DNA of 64,000 bases from QHXW01 sp963847515 (lineage in GTDB: Bacteria; Acidobacteriota; Terriglobia; Bryobacterales; Bryobacteraceae), in NCBI GenBank assembly GCA_963847515.1, contig CAWKAA010000007.1, positions 806,001 to 870,000 on the forward strand, read 5' to 3'. The notes beneath the pieces were generated by a model, which ran no database searches, was not told where the DNA came from, and saw nothing but the letters and a program-made list of their open reading frames with translations. This document shows positions 1 through 9,610 of this stretch, in pieces. Both the position numbers and the translations under genes were made by a program. Position 1 is the stretch's first letter, and every line of letters starts with the position of its first letter.

Positions 1-2
1 AC

Positions 3-1253
3 CTGGCGGCGGTTTGGTCGATTGCCGGTTATTCCATCGCCACCACGCGCCTTGCGATGCTGGCGCTCGCGGCCTGGGGTACGGTTCTCACGTTCCGGCT
101 GGCCATACGGATGGGGCTGCAGTGGAACGCGGCGATTCTGGCGGCCGGGTTCCTCGCGACCTGCCCTCTGTTCTTCGCGCAATCCATGATGGCTGAGCTG
201 GATATGCCGGCCATGGTTTTCCTTATGCTCGCGCTCGGGCTTTTTCTGGAAGATCGCATTCCGGTGGCGGTTTCTGCCTGCACAGCGCTGGTCATGATGA
301 AGGAAACCGGTCTAGTGGCGCCGGCGTGTTTCTGTGTTTTTTTGTGGCTGGAGGGAAGGCGGCGCGAAGCGCTGTGGTTTCTGCTGCCAGTTGCGCCTCT
401 GATTATCTGGCTCATCGCTCTCCATCGCGGAACCGGCCATTGGTTCGGCAACGCCGCGTTCACTCAATACAACCTATGGTATCCGCTGCATCCGGTACGA
501 CTAACACTCGCGCTCCTGCGGCGGTTGTATTACTTGTTCGGCGGGACCGGGCACTGGATCGGCGCCGTTGCTTTGGTGATCGCCTGGCGCGGGACCACAC
601 TATTCCGCACGCGCGCATGGAGGATTGCAGGCGGTCTGCTAGTGGCTCATGTGTTGCTGGTTAGCGTGTTGGGCGGGGCGGTGCTCGAGCGCTATCTGGT
701 TCCCGTGCTGCCGATTCTCTATATTGCGTTCGCGGCTGCGATCTGCCAGTTGGCACCCCGCTGGCGGATCGTTAGCGCTGTCTCGCTCGCGGCCGCGCTG
801 CTCGTGGCCAATATTGTGAACCCTCCCTATCCCTTCCCATGGGAGAACAACCTGGCTTTCACTGACTTCGTCCGGCTCGACGCGGAGACCGCGCAATATC
901 TGGAGGCTCGTTTCCCGAAGGCGAGAATCGCCACCATGTTTCCACTGGCTTCCGCCTACCGGCGTCCGGAGTTTGGGTACGTTCACCATCCGCTTAACAT
1001 TCGTGAAATCTCAGATTTTCGGCCTTCCACTATGGCGCCACTGGCAAAAGAAGATGTGGAATTGTTCGTGCTCTACTCCGAAACGTGGGATTCGATAGGC
1101 CTGATGCAAAACGCAACGTGGACCGCACTCCTACGGCGCTATTACGATTACGAGCCGCCTGTGGATGCAAATCAGATGCGCGTGTTGTTGGGTGCACAAC
1201 CTGTGGCGCGCTGGACACGCCACGGCCAATGGGTCGAGATCTACAAGAGATAG
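3..1253 (+). CDS. GT-C / ArnT-like membrane glycosyltransferase, 5' end outside window
   Basis: The frame is open from base 3, so the N-terminus (including the usual catalytic first-loop Asp/Glu) lies upstream of the window. The visible 417 codons are a chain of hydrophobic segments rich in Leu/Ala/Trp broken by basic loops, then a soluble-looking C-terminal tail of about 130 residues. This layout fits polytopic GT-C glycosyltransferases (GT39/ArnT, PMT_2-like) that use polyprenyl-phosphate sugars at the periplasmic face of the inner membrane. An internal ATG at 57 would cut a membrane segment and is not the true start. The gene is followed after 10 bases by the DUF3142 gene, so the two are probably co-transcribed. 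The family assignment rests on topology and overall look, since the catalytic N-terminus is missing. Confidence 0.6.
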   Translation: MAAVWSIAGYSIATTRLAMLALAAWGTVLTFRLAIRMGLQWNAAILAAGFLATCPLFFAQSMMAELDMPAMVFLMLALGLFLEDRIPVAVSACTALVMMKETGLVAPACFCVFLWLEGRRREALWFLLPVAPLIIWLIALHRGTGHWFGNAAFTQYNLWYPLHPVRLTLALLRRLYYLFGGTGHWIGAVALVIAWRGTTLFRTRAWRIAGGLLVAHVLLVSVLGGAVLERYLVPVLPILYIAFAAAICQLAPRWRIVSAVSLAAALLVANIVNPPYPFPWENNLAFTDFVRLDAETAQYLEARFPKARIATMFPLASAYRRPEFGYVHHPLNIREISDFRPSTMAPLAKEDVELFVLYSETWDSIGLMQNATWTALLRRYYDYEPPVDANQMRVLLGAQPVARWTRHGQWVEIYKR

Positions 1254-1263
1254 GAGAGTCCCG

Positions 1264-1989
1264 ATGAAAACGCCTCTGATTGTCCTGGCGGTGACTGCGC
1301 TGGCGGCTCTGGCCTATCACCCCGCGCGTGATCCGTTGCCGCAGTTCCCACGCACGGTTGTTTGGGCCTGGGAGCGGCCGGAGAAACTGGATTTCATCGA
1401 CCCGCGTGAAGTCGGAGTGGCGTTTCTTGCTCGCACCATCTACATCCGCGGAGGCGTGGTTTCTGTGCGCCCGCGTTTGCAGCCGCTGGTGGTTGCACCG
1501 GAAACTGCCCTCATGGCGGTGGTACGCATTGAGTCGCAGGGAGCACCATCAGCTTCACGCGCGGAGGTAGAACACGCCATCGTCGAAGCCACCGAACTTC
1601 GCGGCATTCGCGCGCTGCAGATCGACTACGACGCCAAAAAATCTGAGCGGGACTTCTATCGCGAGGTGCTTGTGGATCTGCATCGCGTGCTGCCATCGTC
1701 GATGCCGCTCTCGATTACTGCGCTCGCCTCGTGGTGTGAATCCGATAGCTGGATTGCGAATCTTCCTGTGACCGAGGCTGTGCCCATGCTGTTCCGCATG
1801 GGCGCTGGAGAAGCGTACCACCCGGGCGAGGACTTCAGGCCGGGTGTGTGCCGGTCAAGCGTCGGCATTTCTACCGACGAGCCGCTGCCGGAGTTTCCCC
1901 GAGGCCGCCGCGTCTACATCTTCCATCCGCGAAGCTGGTCTGCAGTCGAACTGCGCGCGGCCGTGCACGAGGTGCAGCGATGGGAATAA
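1264..1989 (+). CDS. DUF3142 domain protein
   Basis: 241 residues starting at ATG 1264 just after the upstream stop (AGGAGAG upstream). The N-terminus is a hydrophobic helix (about residues 4-18) that could be a signal peptide or anchor. It is followed by the DUF3142 hallmark region: VVWAWERPEKL, then FLARTIYI, VRPRLQPLVV and AVVRIE. DUF3142 is a domain of unknown function with a predicted TIM-barrel-like fold; the alternating short strands and the LQIDYDAKKSERDFY segment agree with a barrel. The end overlaps the start of the next gene (ATG inside the terminal codons), which indicates translational coupling. No biochemical role can be assigned. Confidence 0.75.
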   Translation: MKTPLIVLAVTALAALAYHPARDPLPQFPRTVVWAWERPEKLDFIDPREVGVAFLARTIYIRGGVVSVRPRLQPLVVAPETALMAVVRIESQGAPSASRAEVEHAIVEATELRGIRALQIDYDAKKSERDFYREVLVDLHRVLPSSMPLSITALASWCESDSWIANLPVTEAVPMLFRMGAGEAYHPGEDFRPGVCRSSVGISTDEPLPEFPRGRRVYIFHPRSWSAVELRAAVHEVQRWE

Positions 1990-4244
1990 GAATTCGCAAC
2001 ATGGTATTGGTTTTTGCCCTCTTTGCCGGAATCCTGTCCAATCCGCCCGATCTATCCAGTTGCGGGCCATTTCTTCCAACGGCCGCTTTTACTTTTTGGA
2101 GGGCGCCCGAAGACGCCGCCGGCCGGTTCGCTCGAGGGCAACTCGGCATCCTGCAGCCCAACTTTCCGCGGTTCTACCTGATCATTGCGTACCGGTATCT
2201 CACGGGTGTCGGGCTAAACGCGGAGGAGCGCAAAGCGCTTTTTGGTCCCGAGCCTGCTTCACCGAGTACTTCCCTGCCTCCGAATGCCGAGCAGGAATGG
2301 CGCACCGCACGCACGCGCGTCACGGGAAGCGTGGCTCCGCCGTACATCAATGCCTTTAAGACGATCAGCAGCGGCGATTATTTCCTGGTTTATCTGAACT
2401 GCAACGATGATGCATTCCTCACCGCCGCCAAGACCCTGGATGATCGCATTCGCCAACTCGGTCTCGAAAGCTCCGCAGTAAGAGATTGGGCGACCGCGCA
2501 GGACCAAGTCTTCAGCAACTGCTCTGGTGGGCCATCTATTCCCGCTGCGCTCGACGGCACGGCGGCCCCGCTCCTGCGCGCCGATCGCGCGTATCAGATT
2601 GCGGCAGCAAATTTCTATGCAGGCGAGGTCGTGACCGCCGAGAAAATGTTTCGCGCGATTGCTGATGACCACAGTTCGCCCTGGAGCCGGGTTGCGCCGT
2701 ACCTGGTGGCGCGCTCGCTGGTTCGTGAGGCGACGCTTAGCGTGAAAGGCGTGGGCGCCGATCGGGATAAATTGGTGGCCGCAGAAGCCCAGTTGCAGAC
2801 CATTCTGAATGACCCAGCACAGAGCCCAGTGCATCCCGCGGCGCGGAAGCTGCTGGATTACATCCGCGTGCGGCTGGCTCCCGGCGCGCGCATGCGCGAT
2901 CTGGCCGCAGCCCTGGTCCGGAAGGACTCACAGGCCACGATAGAGCAGAACTCGTTGGATTACCGCTATCTCTACGATGGTTTTGAACGAGGGGACTTCG
3001 GCGGCGCAAAGGCACTGCCGGCAGAAGACGACCTCACCGCCTGGATTTCCGCGTTTCAGGCGGGAGATGGCGGTTCCGCCGTCAAGCGGTGGCGCGAGAC
3101 ACAGACGCTGCCCTGGCTGGTGGCGGCGCTTTCCAGGACAAGCGGGGACCAGGCTGGTGCGAGCGAACTCATCGCCGCCGGCGAAAAAGTGGGACACGAT
3201 TCGCCAGCTCATGCGACAGCGGCATTTCACACTGTCCGTCTGCTGATCGAATCGAAACAAACTGGCGAAGCGCGAGCCCTGCTCGACAAATTGCTGCCCG
3301 CTGACTCAGCCTCATTGCCCGAGTCTTCCCTGAACCTGTTTCGCGCCGAGCGCCTGAAGATTGCGGCGAACTGGAACGAGTTCCTCAAGTTCGCGGTGCG
3401 CATTCCCGCCGGTACCTTTACCGGTTTCCAACAGTATGGGAATTCGGACATCGATGGCGAAGATGCTTCGCTCCCGGAGGGCGTCAAACCTCACCAGCCG
3501 GCATTCGATGTGGACGCCGCCAAAATTGTGAACGAGCAGACGCCGCTCGATATGCTGCTGGATGCAACTCAACGCGATGCGCTGCCCAGACCGATGCGCC
3601 GTGACATCGCGATGTCCGTATGGGTCCGATCTATTCTGTTCGCAGATGAGAATACGGCCAAGACGGTCACGCCGCTCTTGCAGGATCTGGCGCCGGAGCT
3701 GAAGCAGTCCCTGCAGACGTATGTGGACGCCAAAGATCCAAACTCACGGAAGTTCGCCGCTATCTTCGTGATGCTCAACTTTCCCGGATTGCGGCCATAC
3801 GTGCAAACGGGATTCGGCCGTCTGACTCCAACAGGCAAGATCGATGATTTTCGGGACAACTGGTGGTGCCCGCTTCGAGGCTCGCAAGACAGCCCGGACT
3901 ACTATCGCGTAGCTTCGGTCTTGACCGGGCATCTGCAGCTCCTGTACCCGGACGGGAAGCCCAAGGCGCAATTCTTTTCGGGAGATCAGCAGGCGCGCGG
4001 GCAGGCCGACTGGAAACGGCTGACCGAGATACCACCGGCGCCGGATTATCTGGCCAGCCAGACCGTCGAGTGGGTTAGGAACAACCCCAATGATCCGCGA
4101 GCGCCCCAAGCCCTGCATCTCGCCGTGCGCGCCGTGCGATACGGTTGTGGCGACACCAAGGGCGCGTCAAAAGAAGCATTCCAATTACTGCACGAGAAAT
4201 ATCCGAATTCGGAGTGGGCTCGGAAGACCAAATATTGGTTTTAG
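1980..4244 (+). CDS. large exported helical-repeat protein, unknown function
   Basis: 754 residues if translation starts at ATG 1980, which overlaps the stop of the DUF3142 gene; ATG 2001 is an alternative that puts a short hydrophobic segment (MVLVFALFAGIL) right at the N-terminus. A signal peptide followed by SSCGPF is plausible. The body is strongly helical with repeated Ala/Leu/Arg helix pairs (roughly residues 200-500), TPR-like in spacing but without clean TPR consensus, and ends in a KYWF tail preceded by a repeat-like segment (APQALHLAVRAVRYGCGDTK). The N-terminal DUF3142 gene and this one probably form a two-gene unit. I do not recognise a characterised family. Confidence 0.6.
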   Translation: MGIRIRNMVLVFALFAGILSNPPDLSSCGPFLPTAAFTFWRAPEDAAGRFARGQLGILQPNFPRFYLIIAYRYLTGVGLNAEERKALFGPEPASPSTSLPPNAEQEWRTARTRVTGSVAPPYINAFKTISSGDYFLVYLNCNDDAFLTAAKTLDDRIRQLGLESSAVRDWATAQDQVFSNCSGGPSIPAALDGTAAPLLRADRAYQIAAANFYAGEVVTAEKMFRAIADDHSSPWSRVAPYLVARSLVREATLSVKGVGADRDKLVAAEAQLQTILNDPAQSPVHPAARKLLDYIRVRLAPGARMRDLAAALVRKDSQATIEQNSLDYRYLYDGFERGDFGGAKALPAEDDLTAWISAFQAGDGGSAVKRWRETQTLPWLVAALSRTSGDQAGASELIAAGEKVGHDSPAHATAAFHTVRLLIESKQTGEARALLDKLLPADSASLPESSLNLFRAERLKIAANWNEFLKFAVRIPAGTFTGFQQYGNSDIDGEDASLPEGVKPHQPAFDVDAAKIVNEQTPLDMLLDATQRDALPRPMRRDIAMSVWVRSILFADENTAKTVTPLLQDLAPELKQSLQTYVDAKDPNSRKFAAIFVMLNFPGLRPYVQTGFGRLTPTGKIDDFRDNWWCPLRGSQDSPDYYRVASVLTGHLQLLYPDGKPKAQFFSGDQQARGQADWKRLTEIPPAPDYLASQTVEWVRNNPNDPRAPQALHLAVRAVRYGCGDTKGASKEAFQLLHEKYPNSEWARKTKYWF

Positions 4245-4278
4245 ATTTGGTAGCGCAGGGCTACGGCGTTGCCATGCG

Positions 4279-6174
4279 CTACGAACGTGCCACCAGGTTT
4301 CCCACGCGGTCTACGGCAAAGTTCCAACCGGCCGGGATTAGCGTAGTAGCACCGTAATCCAGCACCAGTGCGGGACCCTCTTCGCCACGCTCGCGGACTT
4401 GCTCCCGCGCAAACGCGGGCAGCATGCGGAACCTACCTCCAGTAAATACCCGCCGTAACTCCGGCGCCGGACGTAGGGCCGCGCGCTTCATTTTGGAAGG
4501 CTCAGGCTTCGCAACCGGGATGATGGCCCGCACCCTTACCGTCACGATCTCGACCGGCCGAGCGGGGTCAGAGTAACCGTAGATCCGCTGATGCTCTTCG
4601 TGAAACGAGCCGCCCCAGGAGATGGTCAATTCGTAACTCTGGCCCACGTAGCGCATGTCGGCCATGCGCTCCAGTCTTGCGCCCGGCATATCGCGACGCG
4701 CGGTGCGTTCAAGCTGCTTAAAGCGCTTTTCGACCAGTGACAGATCGAGCACGCCCGCTGAGTAGTCGCGCACACGATCGGCCAGCAGCATGCCCAGCGC
4801 CGACAGCGCACCGGCAAATCTCGGCACGATCACAGTCCGGATGCCCAGATCTTCCGCCATTTCGCAGGCGTGTAACCCGCCACAGCCGCCGAAGGCAACC
4901 AGCGGGAAGTCGCGAGGATCGCGCCCGCGCTCGACCGAAACCACGCGGATGGCCCGCTCCATATTGGCATTGGCAATGCGCACGATCCCTTGGGCCACAA
5001 TGACGCGGTTCCGCTTGAGCACGCGGGCAATGCGACCCACTGCCGCGTCAGCCCGCGCCGAATCGATATGCATCGCGCCACCCAGAAATTGATTGGGCGC
5101 AATGCGGCCGAGCACCACGTGCGCATCGGTGACCGTGGCGTGCCCACCCACGCCGTAGCATGCCGGACCTGGATCGGCGCCCGCGCTCTCCGGTCCCACG
5201 CGCAAGAGGCCACCTTCATCCACGCGCGCGATGGATCCTCCTCCGGCACCGACCGTATGTATGTCGAGCATGGGCACGCGCACCGGCATCCCATCCACAG
5301 AGGCGTCCATGGCCAAACGAAGCTGGCCTTCCCACAGGCTGACATCGGTGGATGTCCCGCCCATGTCGAAGGTTAGGGCGCGCTCGAAACCGCTCCAGCG
5401 GGCAGCGGCGCCCGCGCCGACGACACCGCCTGCCGGCCCGGAAAGAATCGTGCGCACAGCATGACGGCGTGCTTCAGCTGCCGTAATATAGCCGCCGTTC
5501 GATTGCAGGATGGAGAGGCGGTGGCGGGTGGCACGATCCAGCTCCGAAAGATAGGCGTCCATGAGCGGGCCCACGTATGCGTTGATCAGGGTTGTCGAGG
5601 CGCGCTCGTACTCGCGAAACTCGGGGGAAACCTCGTGCGAACAGCAGAGGTAGTGTTCCCCGGCCAAAGCGCGCGCCGCAGCCTGTTCGTTTTCAGAGTT
5701 TTCGTATGAGTGTAAGAAGCAGATGGCCACGGATTCGGCACGCGCTTTACGCAATCGCGTTTTCAATTCGGCCAACTCCCGGCGGGCGGGCCGCTTGCCC
5801 ATCGACCCGTCGAAGTAGATTCGCTCAGAGACGCCAAAGCACAGCGATGGCGGCGTCAGGTGGCGCTTCAGCGGCGGGGTCAGATTGTAGAGCTGTGCCC
5901 GGTTCTGCCGCCCGATGCGAACCAGGTCTATAAACCCCTCGGTCGTTACCAGCGCGGTTCGCGCGCCTTTGCGTTCGAGCAGGGCGTTCGTGGCGACCGT
6001 CGAACCGTGAACGATTTCCGTGCGCACCGGAGCGCCAATGCGGCGCAGCCCGTCCAGAATCACTCGCGCCGGCGATTTCGGATTCGACCGCAGCTTGAAA
6101 CTCTCGATGGAGCCGTCATCGCGCAGCACGATGAAATCGGTGAAGGTCCCGCCAGTGTCGATGCCGATGCGCAC
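4279..6174 (-). CDS. hydantoinase/oxoprolinase subunit A family protein
   Basis: 631 residues from a GTG start at 6174. The N-terminus has the ASKHA-fold phosphate loop (GIDTGGTFTDFIV) of the Hydant_A_N domain, followed by the Hydantoinase_A core with SNGGYI, LSGPAGGVVGAG and FDMGGTSTDVSL, and by DPGPACYG. These proteins hydrolyse cyclic amides (N-methylhydantoin, 5-oxoproline) or carboxylate acetone in an ATP-dependent manner, normally with a HyuB partner. No HyuB-like gene lies next to it here: it stands alone, convergent with the upstream plus-strand gene and 60 bases downstream of the gap after the metallo-hydrolase. Substrate therefore unknown. Length is slightly short of the usual 680-700 residues at the C-terminus. 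Confidence 0.85.
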   Translation of the reverse strand: MRIGIDTGGTFTDFIVLRDDGSIESFKLRSNPKSPARVILDGLRRIGAPVRTEIVHGSTVATNALLERKGARTALVTTEGFIDLVRIGRQNRAQLYNLTPPLKRHLTPPSLCFGVSERIYFDGSMGKRPARRELAELKTRLRKARAESVAICFLHSYENSENEQAAARALAGEHYLCCSHEVSPEFREYERASTTLINAYVGPLMDAYLSELDRATRHRLSILQSNGGYITAAEARRHAVRTILSGPAGGVVGAGAAARWSGFERALTFDMGGTSTDVSLWEGQLRLAMDASVDGMPVRVPMLDIHTVGAGGGSIARVDEGGLLRVGPESAGADPGPACYGVGGHATVTDAHVVLGRIAPNQFLGGAMHIDSARADAAVGRIARVLKRNRVIVAQGIVRIANANMERAIRVVSVERGRDPRDFPLVAFGGCGGLHACEMAEDLGIRTVIVPRFAGALSALGMLLADRVRDYSAGVLDLSLVEKRFKQLERTARRDMPGARLERMADMRYVGQSYELTISWGGSFHEEHQRIYGYSDPARPVEIVTVRVRAIIPVAKPEPSKMKRAALRPAPELRRVFTGGRFRMLPAFAREQVRERGEEGPALVLDYGATTLIPAGWNFAVDRVGNLVARS

Positions 6175-6234
6175 GATTCAGTGTCGGACGGGCTTTGCCG
6201 AGCCGCGCCCGGAAGGAAGCGGTACTAATGGCCC

Positions 6235-7203
6235 CTAGTGCGGCAGGTCTCCAGCCGGCTTGTGCTGCGTGATCTCTTCGTAGGCATCGCGCACTTGATC
6301 AGGGAGGCCATCACCGACCCAATTCTTCACGCTTCCTGAGACCTGGATGCTCGTCGACACCAGCTTATCCCCATTTTTCGTGACGATGTCGTCGAGTTTC
6401 TTGCCCTGTTTCACCGCGGCTTGAACGGCGTTGTGCAGCTCAAGCATGAACTGCTTCTGCCCTTCCAGCAGTTCCTTGCCGCCGGAACCGCCGTGGCCTG
6501 GAAGCACGTACGCCACGTCAAGCTTCTGCGCGTTTTCAATCACCTTGGGCCAGTTAGCGATGTTCCCGTCGGCAGTGTAGTTGTAAGCGCCATTCACGGT
6601 CGCATCGCCCGAGCACAGCACCTTTTCCTTGGGCAGGTAAACGAATCCATCGCCGCGCGTATGTGCCCAGCCGAAGAAATAGAAACGCACTTCGCGCGTG
6701 TCATCCTTCAGGATGAACGGGCTCTTGTCAAACGTCTGCTTGGGCGGTTCGGGAACGGCAAGATTCAATTCCGCAACATCCTTCCGCTCCTTGGCCGTGG
6801 CCTGCCAGCGTTTGGGCTCGTAGCGCTTCATTTCCTCCACAACGCCTTTGTAGGCCAGCGTGATCGAACCGGCCTGCGTCCATACAGGGTTACCGTACGC
6901 ATGATCGCCATGGTGGTGGGTATCGAAGACGTACTTCACGGGCTTGCTGGAAACTTTCTTGGAGGCCTCCATGGCGGCACGCGCACCGCTTGGGAAATTC
7001 GCATCGACTACGATCAGGTAATCCTTCATCTCGATGATGGCGTTGTTGCAATGTCCCAAAGTCTGGATTTCGCCCTCGCGAAACCACACGCCCGGAACAA
7101 TCTGCTTGACGGTGCCGGGCGCGACATCGCCCGCCGACACGAAAAAGGCCAGCGCGCTCAGGAGGGCGAATACGCTCACTACCCATATGCGTCTATTGAT
7201 CAT
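6235..7203 (-). CDS. exported MBL-fold metallo-hydrolase
   Basis: 322 residues from ATG 7203, chosen because AGGAG lies 10 bases upstream; an in-frame GTG at 7212 is too close to that site. A basic N-terminus plus a hydrophobic stretch (VVSVFALLSALAFFVSA) forms a signal peptide, so the protein acts in the periplasm. The metallo-beta-lactamase metal motif is present as DTHHHGDHAYGN, with later ligands in WAHTRGD, CSGDA and LPGHGG. This matches the SoxH/QuinD-like exported MBL group rather than true beta-lactamases. Substrate cannot be told. It is divergent from the small gene at 7368. Confidence 0.85.
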   Translation of the reverse strand: MINRRIWVVSVFALLSALAFFVSAGDVAPGTVKQIVPGVWFREGEIQTLGHCNNAIIEMKDYLIVVDANFPSGARAAMEASKKVSSKPVKYVFDTHHHGDHAYGNPVWTQAGSITLAYKGVVEEMKRYEPKRWQATAKERKDVAELNLAVPEPPKQTFDKSPFILKDDTREVRFYFFGWAHTRGDGFVYLPKEKVLCSGDATVNGAYNYTADGNIANWPKVIENAQKLDVAYVLPGHGGSGGKELLEGQKQFMLELHNAVQAAVKQGKKLDDIVTKNGDKLVSTSIQVSGSVKNWVGDGLPDQVRDAYEEITQHKPAGDLPH

Positions 7204-7367
7204 GAACAGCACTCTCCTTGGAAGACGCCCATGCTAACGCGCCGCCGCATGGCAAAGCAAGGAGCGTCACAAGTTTGACACTGGCGTGAATTTGACGCCG
7301 AGATTTCCCGGCCTGGCGTTTCTTTCCATGGAGTTGGCCAGGGAAAGCCGATTGCTCTCGAACTGGC

Positions 7368-7859
7368 ATGATGATCAATCCTCTGTCCAGTCTGCAATCC
7401 ACCCTGTTTCAGCCCCTCAGCAACAACACGGCTGCTGGAAACACGAACAGCGTGTCGCCGGCAGCTACGCTGCAGGACAGCACAGCGAATATCTCGCCGA
7501 TAGCTCAATTTCTGAGCAATCTTCAGCAGATGCAACAGCAGAATCCGGATCAGTTCAAACAAGTGACGGCAACGATTGCGTCCAAGCTTCAGCAGGCGGC
7601 GACGAATGCGCAAAGCCAGGGAAATTCGGCTTGGGCAAACCAGCTTAACCAGCTCGCCAGCCAGTTCCAAACTGCTTCGACCACCGGACAGATGCCCGCC
7701 GTACAGTCTTTGCAGCAAGCGGGCGAGTCCGGCCATCACCATCACGGCGGCCATCATCACAGCACGCAGGCGAGTCAAACAGATCTGTCGTCGATGTTCC
7801 AGCCTCAGAATACGAACAGCCAGGACCTGGCGAGCATATTCAGCTCGATCAGCACGTAG
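7368..7859 (+). CDS. Gln/Asn/Ser-rich small protein with a His cluster
   Basis: 163 residues, start ATG 7368 (an in-frame ATG follows at 7371). No signal peptide. Composition is dominated by Gln, Ser, Asn, Ala and Thr, with amphipathic helical stretches (IAQFLSNLQQMQQQNPDQF) and a histidine-rich run near residue 125 (GHHHHGGHHH) that could bind Ni/Zn/Co. Codon use and a clean frame of this length argue that it is real. No Shine-Dalgarno is obvious. I do not recognise a family; similar anonymous low-complexity proteins are common in Acidobacteriota. Confidence 0.55.
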   Translation: MMINPLSSLQSTLFQPLSNNTAAGNTNSVSPAATLQDSTANISPIAQFLSNLQQMQQQNPDQFKQVTATIASKLQQAATNAQSQGNSAWANQLNQLASQFQTASTTGQMPAVQSLQQAGESGHHHHGGHHHSTQASQTDLSSMFQPQNTNSQDLASIFSSIST

Positions 7860-7871
7860 GCCTGCGACAGT

Positions 7872-8471
7872 TTAGCTGGTTCCCGGGTGAATGTGCCCGG
7901 TGGCATGGATATCGATCTGGACTTTATCGCTGACGCGAAGGATGAACGTGCTGGGGTTCTTCATGCCCCATTGCACGTAGGGCAGCACGGCATGCATGTT
8001 GACGACGAGCTGATCTCCCTTGGTCTCCACACGAGTTTGAAAGACCATCTCGTGCTCGCCTCCGTGAATCTTGAACAGGCCATGCACCTGCAGCTCCGCC
8101 ACTCCCTCCGATGAGAAGCGTCCTTCGACACGTTCGGGCGTGAAGACCGCCTCGGGATAACGCCCGCTCTCTAGAATCTCTTTGTGCATCTTGCGATCGC
8201 GCGCCGGGCTGCCGCTCGCGCCGCTGGCTACATCCACGGTGACTGCACCGCTCGCCGCGCCGGTAGCGGGATTGAAACGCACGGTTCCGCCTCTTAACTG
8301 AAATGTGCCATGTACGGTATGAAGCACGTCCGGCAAGGTGAAATTGACTTCGGTTTGCGCCGGATTCAGTTCGAGTACAATTTCGTCTTTCGCGATGGAG
8401 GCGCTTTGCGCGGCGCTGTACGCGAACAGAATGAGAGCCAGAACCATCGTTTTCTTCAAAGTCTGCACCAT
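7872..8471 (-). CDS. YceI-family periplasmic lipid-binding protein
   Basis: 199 residues from ATG 8471. N-terminal signal peptide (KKTMVLALILFAYSAAQSAS) and then the single YceI lipocalin-like domain: LELNPAQTEVNFTLPDVLHTV, GTVRFNPATG, DRKMHKEILESGRYPEAVF and the C-terminal WGMKNPSTFILRVSDKV. YceI proteins are small periplasmic beta-barrels that bind isoprenoid or fatty amide ligands. The gene is third in a minus-strand run behind the class III aminotransferase and FAD reductase (14-base gap), which hints that the ligand may be a product of that pathway; this is inference. A longer open frame reaches back to 8939 but its extra N-terminus is antisense to the reductase reading frame and looks like noise. 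Confidence 0.9.
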   Translation of the reverse strand: MVQTLKKTMVLALILFAYSAAQSASIAKDEIVLELNPAQTEVNFTLPDVLHTVHGTFQLRGGTVRFNPATGAASGAVTVDVASGASGSPARDRKMHKEILESGRYPEAVFTPERVEGRFSSEGVAELQVHGLFKIHGGEHEMVFQTRVETKGDQLVVNMHAVLPYVQWGMKNPSTFILRVSDKVQIDIHATGHIHPGTS

Positions 8472-8485
8472 TTGAGCCAATCCAT

Positions 8486-9607
8486 TCAAGCCCGTCCGGC
8501 CGTCAGCATCTGCCATCCGAGCGGCAAGGCGGTAGTGACCATGGCCGCGGGCGCTCTGGCGCCGACGTGCATGGCCAGCAAGGTCGAAAAGATTGCCGGG
8601 TTCGCCGAGAGCGCGCACATCGCCCGGTCCCGGAGACCCGGAAATCGATCGAGTAAGAGCATGGCGTCCGCCATAAAGAACGGGCGCCTCATTAAACGGC
8701 GATGCCCGGCCGCATACATTGTGAGATCGCCAGCGGCCAGCGCGTCTGCCAGCTTCACGGCTTGTTGGAACGCGAGGCACATTCCTTCCCCGGTAACCGC
8801 GTCCACCGACCCCGATGCATCGCCGACGAGAGCGACGCGCCCACGTACCACCTGTTTGAACCGGCAGGAAAGCGAAACCGCGCCTTGCTCGGCCCCGGCC
8901 GGAATAGCCCCTTGCAGGCGCGCCCTCAATTCGGGACACCCTTCTAACGCCTCATCAATCCGCAATTGGCGATTCTGGGAGATCAAAACCATACAGACTT
9001 CCCGCGGACTGACCGGAGTGATGTAAAACTGGAATCCGCTACCCCAGTGGATCTCGACACAGTCCGACCACGGCGTCACCCCATAATGGCGGCGGAAACC
9101 GAAGCGGCGCTTGTAACTGTGTAGCGCGTCGAGATCCGCCCACCGCCGGACATTCGAACTCTGCCCGTCCGCGCCGATGATCCATAGGGATCGCAGAAGT
9201 TCGCCATTGACTAAAACACCGTCACTGCTGATGCCGGTTACGCGCACGCCCCACAGAAACTGCACACCGGTCTCAGCCGCGCGATCGGCCAGCAGTTGAT
9301 GCAGCACCGGGCGGCGCATGCCCAGCCCGCAGCCGGAAGGAAAGCTCGCGCTCACTGAGGCCCCAGGCGCCACAAATCGAATGCCGCCAAAAGGAAAGGA
9401 GTGCTCCGAGCCGATGGTTATGCCGAGCTGGCGCAGGGCCTCGAGCGAGTCCGGCATCAACCCTTCGCCACAAGGTTTCTCGATAGGTGGACGCGACCAG
9501 TCCGCAACTGTTACCCGCAATCCTTTGCCGCGCGCCGCAATCGCCGCGGCGAGGCCGGCTGGCCCGCCGCCTACGATAAAAACATCCGTCTCGTGGGGAA
9601 CTGGCAT
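8486..9607 (-). CDS. FAD-dependent oxidoreductase, geranylgeranyl-reductase-like
   Basis: 373 residues from ATG 9607. The Rossmann dinucleotide motif is at the N-terminus (FIVGGGPAGLAAA), followed by KPCGEGLMP, typical of the geranylgeranyl reductase/halogenase-like flavoprotein group. The second FAD motif is VALVGDASGSVDAVTGEGM. Enzymes of this class reduce or hydroxylate isoprenoid or polyketide double bonds. The gene begins 3 bases after the aminotransferase stop, so they form one operon with YceI. A membrane-associated lipid or aromatic lipid modification pathway is a reasonable guess, not proven by sequence. Confidence 0.85.
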   Translation of the reverse strand: MPVPHETDVFIVGGGPAGLAAAIAARGKGLRVTVADWSRPPIEKPCGEGLMPDSLEALRQLGITIGSEHSFPFGGIRFVAPGASVSASFPSGCGLGMRRPVLHQLLADRAAETGVQFLWGVRVTGISSDGVLVNGELLRSLWIIGADGQSSNVRRWADLDALHSYKRRFGFRRHYGVTPWSDCVEIHWGSGFQFYITPVSPREVCMVLISQNRQLRIDEALEGCPELRARLQGAIPAGAEQGAVSLSCRFKQVVRGRVALVGDASGSVDAVTGEGMCLAFQQAVKLADALAAGDLTMYAAGHRRLMRRPFFMADAMLLLDRFPGLRDRAMCALSANPAIFSTLLAMHVGARAPAAMVTTALPLGWQMLTAGRA

Positions 9608-9610
9608 GAT

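Noticed and set aside
8472..8939. Long N-terminal extension of the YceI protein
   Set aside because: Arg/Gly-rich and antisense to the reductase coding frame; the signal peptide begins at 8471.
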